DNA of 64,000 nucleotides, from NCBI RefSeq assembly GCF_023701525.1, contig NZ_JAMQAW010000029.1:48731-112730 (forward strand), given 5' to 3'. The notes below the pieces were generated by a model that saw only the letters and a list, made by a program, of their open reading frames with translations, ran no database searches and was not told where the DNA came from. A program made the translations under genes and the position numbers. This document shows, in pieces, positions 44,152 through 51,072 of the stretch (position 1 is the stretch's first letter; each line of letters opens with the position of its first letter). This DNA is from Streptomyces albipurpureus. GTDB lineage: Bacteria; Actinomycetota; Actinomycetes; Streptomycetales; Streptomycetaceae.

Positions 44152-45248
44152 GAGGCGACGTCCTTCGTCAGCGCCCGGTCCCAGAAGGCCGTGCAGAACC
44201 GGGACAGCGGACCGTGTGACCCTCCGGGTGGGGCGCCTTGGTCCTGATCGGTCAGCAGGCTCGGTTCGCAGGGCAGTTCGCCGGCGAGAGGCAGCCCCAA
44301 CGATGCGGCCACCCACTGCTCGTCCAACCCCGCGGTGAACGGGCCCCGGGCAACCACCCGTAGATCCTGAAGCACCATGCCGACCACCGATGCCACCCGA
44401 TTGGCCGCGGCGATCGCCCTCAGTTCGCCGGGTACGACCAACAGCCCGAGATCGAGCTGGGCGAGCGCCTCGGCAACTCCTTCGTCCACCCGGCGCGGCA
44501 GATCGACAATGACCACGCCGCCGCGCCTGCGCGCAGCGGCCAACACCGAGCGCATGGCCTCTGGTGGAACGACGACCGAATCGCCTCGGTCCCAACTGAG
44601 CACACGCAACTGATGCAGTTCGGGCAGCGATTCCTCCAAGGCGCCGCCCGCTACCCGCCCCTTGGAACCGGCGAAATCAGGCCACCGCAATCCCTCTGTA
44701 CGCTCGCCGCCGAGCAGTACATCGATCCCTCCACCCAGCGGATCACCGTCGATGAGCATGGTGCGTTGGCCGATCCGGGCGGCCGTGACCGCGAGGGCGC
44801 AAGAGAGCGTCGACGCTCCGGCCCCGCCTCGGCCGCCGATGACTCCGACCGTCAGCGCGGGCGCCGTGCCCCCCTCGGTCACATCAGCGATGCGATCCAC
44901 GAGCCAGCCTTCGCCACCGGGTAGGCGCAGCACGCTGTCAGCCCCGATCTCCACGGCCAGTCGCCAGACGTCGGGATCGTCCTGGTCGCGCCCGACGAGC
45001 AGAACGCCTCGCCGGCGAACGGCTCCACGGCAGCGTCCGGCCGCGTCGTCGCCGACGAGCACCAGGGGAGCGGACTCCCAACTTCCCCTTCGCTCCGGGA
45101 CCGAGTGATGTACATCGGGCTCGACTCCGGCCGCGGCACACAATCGCAGCAGATCGTCCAGCAGATCCATGTCTTCCGTCACGATCAGCGGCCCATCGGA
45201 TCGCCCTTCGACGACTGGGCCCGACTTCGATGTGATAGATCCAGCCAC
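44148..45248 (-). CDS. ssd: septum site-determining protein Ssd (MinD/ParA-like)
   Basis: 366 residues from GTG 45248, preceded by AGGGGGTGG; ATG 45284 is an alternative. An N-terminal receiver-like domain (VTEDMDLLDDLLRLCAAAGV) is followed by a ParA/MinD-like ATPase domain. Its P-loop is GGRGGAGASTLS, lacking the lysines of the normal deviant Walker A, though IDGDPLGGGIDVLLG (Walker A'-like) and VVIVDLPR (Walker B-like) remain. Mycobacterial Ssd (Rv3660c) affects septum placement and sits, as here, upstream of tadA. Its role with Tad may be to position the pilus machinery, like CpaE; that is inference. First gene of the seven-gene minus-strand operon. Confidence 0.9.
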   Translation of the reverse strand: MAGSITSKSGPVVEGRSDGPLIVTEDMDLLDDLLRLCAAAGVEPDVHHSVPERRGSWESAPLVLVGDDAAGRCRGAVRRRGVLLVGRDQDDPDVWRLAVEIGADSVLRLPGGEGWLVDRIADVTEGGTAPALTVGVIGGRGGAGASTLSCALAVTAARIGQRTMLIDGDPLGGGIDVLLGGERTEGLRWPDFAGSKGRVAGGALEESLPELHQLRVLSWDRGDSVVVPPEAMRSVLAAARRRGGVVIVDLPRRVDEGVAEALAQLDLGLLVVPGELRAIAAANRVASVVGMVLQDLRVVARGPFTAGLDEQWVAASLGLPLAGELPCEPSLLTDQDQGAPPGGSHGPLSRFCTAFWDRALTKDVAS

Positions 45249-45374
45249 GCTCCACCCCCTGCCTACTTCGATCCCGCTTCCCAACGGGATCGGTGATTCC
45301 TGTTGTCCGCCGAACTACGCGGCTGGAATCACGGTGGGGCACACAGAAAATTCGTGTGGATCTTGCTTAAAAGC

Positions 45375-45401
45375 TGTGGACAACCAGGCGCTTGTGAATA
45401 A
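45375..45401. promoter_or_regulatory. pair of DnaA boxes upstream of ssd
   Basis: TGTGGACAA (45375-45383) is the exact complement of the Streptomyces DnaA box TTGTCCACA. TGTGAATAA (45393-45401) is the complement of TTATTCACA, matching the general TTATNCACA box. They share orientation and are 18 bp apart start to start, 127 bp upstream of ssd. TGTGGATCT at about 45355 is a weaker third candidate. Confidence 0.6.
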
Positions 45402-45536
45402 CCCCGTAGTCCATACCAGTGACTCCAAGCCCGCACCCCTTCCACTACACAAAGTGACTATGCAGAGTGGTAGGCGGCTGCGCGCGACCGGACCCGGGAG
45501 AGGGGCAAGCGATCGAAGTTGATCTCACAGCGAGAG

Positions 45537-45630
45537 GAAAACCCGCCCGGACATGCGACGACCCCCGCCGGGGGGGAGAGCGGGGGTCGTCTCTCCGGCC
45601 GACTCGGGGGGGGAGGAGCCGGACCGGGTT
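45537..45630 (-). ncRNA. 6C small RNA
   Basis: On the minus strand two hairpins carry C-rich loops, the hallmark of the actinobacterial 6C RNA. Hairpin 1 has stem CCGGCTC/GAGTCGG (45616-45622 with 45599-45605, one G-U pair) and a loop with eight C. Hairpin 2 has a perfect 12-bp stem GACGACCCCCGC/GCGGGGGTCGTC (45580-45591 with 45557-45568) and a loop with seven C. A short TTTT follows at 45541-45538. I recall the S. coelicolor 6C RNA at the same place, between the ssd and HAD-phosphatase genes. In mycobacteria it regulates mRNAs through its C-loops. Exact ends are approximate. Confidence 0.88.
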
Positions 45631-45737
45631 AGCACGGTCGCGAACGATCCGTGACTTCCATGGTGTACCCGAGAGCCTTCTCAGGCAAACCCACACGCCC
45701 GGGCGTACGCCGAATGGCGGGCACCTATGCTCTGCTC

Positions 45738-46610
45738 GTGGAAAACCACTCCTTGCCTCGCGCAGCTGCGTTCTTTGACCTGGACAAGACGGTCATTGCG
45801 AAGTCCTCGACACTGACCTTCAGCAAGTCCTTCTACCAAGGCGGCCTGATCAACCGGCGGGCCGTACTACGCACCGCCTATGCCCAGTTCGTCTTTCTCG
45901 CGGGCGGTGCTGACCACGATCAGATGGAGGGGATGCGGGAGTACCTCTCCGCCCTGTGCAAAGGCTGGAACGTCCAGCAGGTGAAGGAGATCGTCGCCGA
46001 AACTCTCCACGATCTCATCGACCCCATCATTTACGACGAGGCCGCCTCGCTCATTGAGGAACACCACACAGCCGGTCGAGACGTGGTGATCGTCTCCACC
46101 TCGGGCGCCGAGGTAGTGGAACCCATCGGCGAGCTCCTCGGCGCCGATCGGGTGGTGGCCACCCGGATGGTGGTCGGCGAGGACGGGTGCTTCACGGGCG
46201 AAGTGGAGTACTACGCCTACGGGCCGACCAAAGCCGAGGCCATCAAGGAACTCGCCGACTCAGAGGGATATGACCTCTCCCGCTGCTACGCCTACAGCGA
46301 CTCCATCACCGATGTACCGATGCTGGAGTCCGTCGGCCACCCCTATGCGGTCAACCCGGACCGGGGGCTGCGCCGTGAAGCGTCCGCACGGGACTGGCCG
46401 ATTCTGGTCTTCAACCGGCCAGTCCGACTGAAGCAGCGACTGCCCGCGTTCTCCATGCCGCCCCGCCCCGCCCTGGTGGCAGCAGCAGCGGTGGGCGCGG
46501 CAGCGGCCACCGCCGGACTCGTCTGGTACGCCAGTAGGCGCCGAAGCGCAGCGGCCCAGGCCGCTGCCGGGGCCATGGAGGGAATAGCCCACCGCCTTGC
46601 CCGTATTTGA
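45738..46610 (+). CDS. HAD-IB family phosphatase (SerB-like) with C-terminal membrane anchor
   Basis: 290 residues. HAD motif I FFDLDKTVIA, motif II IVSTSGAE, motif III around GPTKAEAIKELA, and motif IV YAYSDSITDVPMLESVG are complete, as in phosphoserine-phosphatase-like HAD-IB enzymes. The C terminus has one TM helix (PALVAAAAVGAAAATAGLVW) and a basic end, so it is probably membrane-tethered. I favour GTG 45738: a TATGCT -10 box (45726-45731) puts the transcript start on it, giving a leaderless mRNA. ATG 45651 and ATG 45714 are in frame, but the upstream residues look non-conserved. Divergent from ssd and 6C RNA. Substrate unknown. Confidence 0.88.
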   Translation: MENHSLPRAAAFFDLDKTVIAKSSTLTFSKSFYQGGLINRRAVLRTAYAQFVFLAGGADHDQMEGMREYLSALCKGWNVQQVKEIVAETLHDLIDPIIYDEAASLIEEHHTAGRDVVIVSTSGAEVVEPIGELLGADRVVATRMVVGEDGCFTGEVEYYAYGPTKAEAIKELADSEGYDLSRCYAYSDSITDVPMLESVGHPYAVNPDRGLRREASARDWPILVFNRPVRLKQRLPAFSMPPRPALVAAAAVGAAAATAGLVWYASRRRSAAAQAAAGAMEGIAHRLARI

Positions 46611-47185
46611 AGCTAAAAGTAAAGAACTGAGGCAAGGGGTTCCGCTTACCCTCCCCTCGGAGTACAAAGGAGTCAACGGCCCGCGAGACCAAGGACATCC
46701 GAGAGGATCACCTAGAAACGCATAAAGGCCCCACGGACCGAAGCATGAAAACCGGGTACCCACGCGACGTCGACCCGTCGAATACGGGCCAGCCGCACCA
46801 GGTGACGGGCAGAAGTTCCCGACCTGATGGGCACATCTTCGAGGACGCTTGGTAACCCGGTGGACATGCCAGCGGCGGTACCAATTCCGGTACCGCCGCA
46901 TTCCTCTTCTGGAGCCGTATCCCCCGCGGATCCTTGAGCCGTATCCCCGCGGAAGAACCGTTTTAGGGGCGTGCCGACAACGCATGCCGTCAACCCCACC
47001 CACCCGACAGCCCACTCAGAGTTATCGTGCTGGATTCCCCTGGCGGGCGCACGACAACAACTTCGGCGCCCTCGCCCCGTTGTTAATGGATGGCCCGAAT
47101 AGGACTGGTTTGAGGTATCGCTCCACCGGGACCGACGCACCGCGCCCGACGCAGTCGCTGCCCCACCCAGGCCACGGGACCGCCG
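46611..47185. other. gene-free stretch between convergent genes
   Basis: 575 bp with no convincing gene. It contains a strong hairpin (46872-46899) and a direct repeat GAGCCGTATCCC-CGCGGA (two copies near 46913 and 46938). Confidence 0.5.
46872..46899. terminator. perfect 11-bp hairpin between convergent genes
   Basis: Arms GCGGCGGTACC (46872-46882) and GGTACCGCCGC (46889-46899) with loop AATTCC, followed on the plus strand by ATTCCTCTTCT. Likely terminates the HAD phosphatase transcript, and possibly the opposing one. Confidence 0.72.
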
Positions 47186-48358
47186 TTAGGCCGCCCCCCG
47201 CTGCAGTGCCTCGCAGACCGCGGTCGACTCCCTGACACCCAGCTCCACCGCACGCCCGCAGTGCGCGATCCAGGAAGCCATGCCCTCCGACGTACCAGCG
47301 AGATACCCCTCGAAGGCCGCGCGGTAGGCGGTTCGCCCCTGCTCGGCATGACCGACCTCCGCGGGGCAGATGGACTTGGGATCAAGCCCGCTGCCGATCA
47401 GAACGATCCGTTCGGCAGCACGGGCCACCAGCCCGTTGTCCGAGCCGAAGGGGCGTAGCGCCAGCAGTTCGCCATGCACCACGGCGGCGGTCACCAGCGC
47501 CGGCGCGGAGGATCCCGCAATGATCAAGCGATTCAAGCCGTCCAGCCGCCCGGCGACCTCGTCAGCACTCGGCAGCGGCGCTTCGATCAAGGGCTCGTCC
47601 ACTGACTCGCCGGCCAGCCGTGGTCGCCCTACGGACGCCCCCTCCGCGGCGCTTCCCGCAGCGACCAAATGGAGCCTCGCCAGTACCCGCAGTGGTGATT
47701 GCCGCCAGACGGACAGAAGTTGACCCGCCTCAGCGGTCAGCCTCAGGGCCGCCCCGACCGTACGAGCCTCGGGATCACCACTGAAGTCCGTGCGCCTGCG
47801 TACCTCCTCCAGTGCCCAATCCGCTCCGGCCAGCGCCGCGGAGCCACGGGCTCCGCGCAGCGCTGCCTCCGAGGTCACCTCGTGGCTCCGCCGTCGCATG
47901 ACCCGGTGCCCGTAGGCGCGGTCAACGGCCTTGCGCATGGCGTCGACGGATTCGGCGACGCCCGGCAGCGATACAAGGGCAGCCAGCGGATCATCCCCTG
48001 ATGCACCCGCCGAAGCAGAAGCACCCGACGGCGACGCCGAGGGCCCCGGCCCCACTCCTGCCCGCTCTCGCGCTCCAGACCCCGATCCATCGCCAAGGCG
48101 ACTCCCTGGGCCGGTGGAGCCCCCGCCTCCAGGGGAATCACCGCGGCCGGAGAGCTGGCTGGCGCCGGAAGGAACAGCGCCGGCCAGCGAACCCGGCACG
48201 GGAACGAAAGGCGGCGCACCAGGCCCACCAGGCCCACCAGGAGCACCAGCGGGGCCGGACTGACCAATCGAGGCAGAAGCATCGGGTGAGGCAAGACGGT
48301 CAGGCAAGGCAGAAGCGCCAGATGAGGCGTTTGAGGCAGACGAAGCATTCATGCTCAT
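47186..48358 (-). CDS. degenerate Fic-like protein with disordered N terminus
   Basis: 390 residues. The first about 120 are Gly/Pro/Ser/Ala-rich and probably disordered. The rest is helical, with LVTAAVVHGELLALRPFGSDNGLVARAAERIV. This aligns with the Fic loop HPFxxGNGRxxR as RPFGSDNGLVAR (302-313): Pro, Phe, Asn, Gly and the last Arg are kept. The catalytic His is Arg302, the acidic position Ser306, the first Gly Asp307 and the first Arg Leu310. AMPylation is therefore unlikely; I infer a non-catalytic Fic-fold protein. Divergent from the CooC/MinD-like ATPase gene. Starts at 48358 or 48352 are both possible, with a weak ribosome-binding site. I recall the same gene pair in S. coelicolor. 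Function unknown. Confidence 0.7.
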   Translation of the reverse strand: MSMNASSASNASSGASALPDRLASPDASASIGQSGPAGAPGGPGGPGAPPFVPVPGSLAGAVPSGASQLSGRGDSPGGGGSTGPGSRLGDGSGSGARERAGVGPGPSASPSGASASAGASGDDPLAALVSLPGVAESVDAMRKAVDRAYGHRVMRRRSHEVTSEAALRGARGSAALAGADWALEEVRRRTDFSGDPEARTVGAALRLTAEAGQLLSVWRQSPLRVLARLHLVAAGSAAEGASVGRPRLAGESVDEPLIEAPLPSADEVAGRLDGLNRLIIAGSSAPALVTAAVVHGELLALRPFGSDNGLVARAAERIVLIGSGLDPKSICPAEVGHAEQGRTAYRAAFEGYLAGTSEGMASWIAHCGRAVELGVRESTAVCEALQRGAA

Positions 48359-48460
48359 AGCCAGCGAGGCTACGCGCCCACAGGCCGTACCCCACCTTGG
48401 AGTGGTCTTCTTCACCCAGCATGACAACACCGCGGGATCATGCCACTACCCTAGGTGAAC

Positions 48461-49456
48461 ATGAAGATCGCTTTCGTAGGGAAGGGCGGCAGCGGTAAGA
48501 CCACGCTGTCCTCGCTCTTCATCCGTCATCTGGCCGCCAACGAAGCACCGGTCGTCGCGGTGGACGCCGATATCAACCAGCACCTGGGGGCAGCCCTCGG
48601 CCTCGATGAGGCGCAGACGGCCGAGCTACCCGCCATGGGCGCCCATCTGCCGCTGATCAAGGAGTATCTGCGCGGCTCCAACCCCCGCATCGCCTCGGCC
48701 GAGACCATGATCAAAACCACACCTCCGGGAGAGGGATCGCGACTGCTGAGGGTCCACGAGGACAACCCGGTCTATGACGCCTGCGCCCGTACGGTCACGC
48801 TCGACGACGGTGATATCCGGCTGATGGCCACCGGCCCCTTCGCCGAGTCGGACCTCGGCGTGGCCTGCTACCACTCCAAGGTCGGTGCGGTGGAGCTGTG
48901 TCTGAACCACCTGGTCGATGGGCCGGATGAGTATGTGGTCGTGGATATGACCGCCGGATCGGACTCCTTTGCCTCCGGGATGTTCACGCGCTTCGACATG
49001 ACCTTCCTGGTCGCCGAACCGACCCGCAAGGGCGTGTCGGTCTACCGCCAGTACAAGGAGTACGCACACGACTTCGGCATCTCCCTCAAGGTCGTGGGCA
49101 ACAAGGTCCAGGGCCCCGATGACGTGGACTTCCTCCGTGCGGAGGTGGGCGATGACCTACTGATCACGGTGGGCCACTCCGACTGGGTGCGGGCGATGGA
49201 GAAGGGCCGGCCAGGGCCCTTCGAACTCCTGGAGGCGGACAACCGCATGTCGCTCCAGGCCCTGCAGAACGCCGCTGACGACTCATACGAGGAGCGTGAC
49301 TGGGAGCGGTACACGCGCCAGATGGTCCACTTCCATCTGAAGAACGCGGAAAGTTGGGGCAATGCCAAGACGGGGGTCGACCTAGCGGCCCAGGTCGACC
49401 CCGCCTTTGTGCTGGGAGAGCTGGCGGCTGAAGTCAGCGCTCCTCTTCCTGCCTGA
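48461..49456 (+). CDS. CooC/MinD-like P-loop ATPase
   Basis: 331 residues. Deviant Walker A KGGSGKTTLSS right at the N terminus (MKIAFVGKGGSGKT), ATP-contact VVAVDADINQHLGAALG, switch DEYVVVDMTAGSDSFASG, and base-binding VVGNKVQG. This is the SIMIBI class, near CooC-type metal-insertion ATPases and MinD. A TACCCT -10-like box at 48447-48452 predicts a transcript start about one or two bases before ATG 48461, so the message may be leaderless; GTG 48455 is also in frame. Divergent from the Fic-like gene and convergent with the deacetylase-like gene, overlapping its 3' end by 23 bp. Partner and role unknown. Confidence 0.9.
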   Translation: MKIAFVGKGGSGKTTLSSLFIRHLAANEAPVVAVDADINQHLGAALGLDEAQTAELPAMGAHLPLIKEYLRGSNPRIASAETMIKTTPPGEGSRLLRVHEDNPVYDACARTVTLDDGDIRLMATGPFAESDLGVACYHSKVGAVELCLNHLVDGPDEYVVVDMTAGSDSFASGMFTRFDMTFLVAEPTRKGVSVYRQYKEYAHDFGISLKVVGNKVQGPDDVDFLRAEVGDDLLITVGHSDWVRAMEKGRPGPFELLEADNRMSLQALQNAADDSYEERDWERYTRQMVHFHLKNAESWGNAKTGVDLAAQVDPAFVLGELAAEVSAPLPA

Positions 49457-50789
49457 CTTCCGATTCGGCGACGGCTTGCGCCGCCTTCCCGGCGTGCGAG
49501 TCATCCGCAGCGGCGTCCCCGGCCGGCTTTCCGGCCGGAACGACGGGCTTGGCCGGCTTTCCGACCGGTTTCGAGGGCTGGGCGGCGAGGAATGTTGCCC
49601 AGCCGCTCTTCGGCGCCTCTCCCACCTTGAGGGTGCGCAGCTTCGCCAGGGCCTTCGGGTCCTGGGCGTCGAGCCAGTCGGCGAGCTGCTTGAACGAGAC
49701 GCACTTGACGTCCTTCTTCACGCACACCGTGGCGATCGTGTCCTCGATGGCACGCATATAGGTGCCGCCGTTCCAGGATTCGAAGTGGTTGCCGATGATC
49801 AACGGCGCCCGGTTGCCCTGGTAGGCACGGTCGAACGCCTGCACCAGACCGTCTCGCATCTGGTTGCCCCAGTAGGTGTGGGAGGCCGGGTCGCCCTTGA
49901 CCGTCCCGGACTGGTTGACCATGAAGTTGTAGTCCATGGACAGGGTCTCGAAGTCCCGACCGGGGACCGGCACCAGTTGGAGGGAGAGGTCCCAGACGTT
50001 GAGTTCCTTCTCCGGCCAGATCTGGTCGTTGACACCACTGGTGTCATAGCGCAGACCGAGCTCGCTGGCGGCGCGTACAAAGTTCCTACGGCCCTCAAGA
50101 CACGGTGTGCGGGCTCCGATCAGTTCCTTGTCGTAGTCGAACGGCAGCGGCTGCTCCCGGGTGAGACCGGAGTTGGTCTTCCAGTTCTTCACAAAGGACT
50201 TGGCCTGGCTGAGCTCGTTCTTCCACTCGTCGACGGACCAAGTGCCCACACCGCCGTCCGCACCACAGAAGTGACCGTTGAAGTGGGTGCCGACCTCGTT
50301 GCCCTCCTGCCAGGCGCCGCGCAGCTCGCGCACGGTGTCCCGGATGCCCTCCTTGTCATTGAAGCCGATGTCCGAGCGGCCGGCGGAGTGTTGTGGCGGA
50401 AGGTAGAGACTCGCCTTCTCCTCGGGCAGCAGATACACACCACTGAGGAAGTAGGTCATGGTCGCGTCGTACTTCTTGCCGACCTTGCGGAAATGGGAGA
50501 AGAGCTTCTGGCTGTCCTCACCGGCGCCGTCCCAGGAGAACACGACGAACTGCGGCGGCTGCTGACCCGGCTTCAGACGCTGCGGCTTGAGCTGATCCGG
50601 CTGGGCCCCGGTGAACGCGGTGGAGCCGTCGCCGATGAGCCGGGGCGCGACTTTGGGGGCTGCCGCCTTCTTGGCACCGGGCGCGCCTTCCTGCTGGTCG
50701 TCCTCTCCACCTCCTGAGCAGCCCGCGACCGTTGCCATCAGCGCCGTGATGGCTGCGCCCATGGCGACCCTCTGTACGGCGGCCTTCAT
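49434..50789 (-). CDS. lipoprotein with polysaccharide-deacetylase-like domain
   Basis: 451 residues. The signal peptide VAMGAAITALMATVAGC ends in a lipobox (VAGC). The main domain has NodB-like features: FVVFSWDGAGED (first Asp), YDATMTYFLSGVYLL, GNEVGTHFNGHFCG (the HxxxH metal site) and a late catalytic-His-like region APLIIGNHFESWNGG. It could deacetylate an envelope polysaccharide, or be a non-enzymatic relative; the second Asp of the usual DD pair is Gly here, so activity is uncertain. The C terminus is a Lys/Pro/Ala-rich linker (KPVGKPAKPVVPAGKPAGD). Expected outside the membrane. The ribosome-binding region is GAGGTGGGTGG. Its end overlaps the convergent ATPase gene by 23 bp. Confidence 0.85.
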   Translation of the reverse strand: MKAAVQRVAMGAAITALMATVAGCSGGGEDDQQEGAPGAKKAAAPKVAPRLIGDGSTAFTGAQPDQLKPQRLKPGQQPPQFVVFSWDGAGEDSQKLFSHFRKVGKKYDATMTYFLSGVYLLPEEKASLYLPPQHSAGRSDIGFNDKEGIRDTVRELRGAWQEGNEVGTHFNGHFCGADGGVGTWSVDEWKNELSQAKSFVKNWKTNSGLTREQPLPFDYDKELIGARTPCLEGRRNFVRAASELGLRYDTSGVNDQIWPEKELNVWDLSLQLVPVPGRDFETLSMDYNFMVNQSGTVKGDPASHTYWGNQMRDGLVQAFDRAYQGNRAPLIIGNHFESWNGGTYMRAIEDTIATVCVKKDVKCVSFKQLADWLDAQDPKALAKLRTLKVGEAPKSGWATFLAAQPSKPVGKPAKPVVPAGKPAGDAAADDSHAGKAAQAVAESEVRQEEER

Positions 50790-51072
50790 CCACCCACCTC
50801 ATTTCATATGACTTTGTGTTTTTCCGACCGGTATCGATGGCCGACAAAGTCGCACCGAGGGGGTGTAAGGAGGTTCGCGCCGGGCCGCATTAAGCGCACT
50901 AATCACTGAAACGGGTGAAAGAATGCCCTATTTGCGCCTAAATTCATGCCTGAGTCTTTACTCTGCATTACGATCAATTTACTGAAAGTTGAGCTCCCGC
51001 CGCTTTTACGCCGTGACCCACGGCCGCGTCCCCACATTCCGCGACCGCGCTGCCCCGGAGGAGACGGGAACC

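Noticed and set aside
45355..45401. Replication origin
   Set aside because: Only two good DnaA boxes are present, with no dnaA or dnaN and no cluster of boxes.
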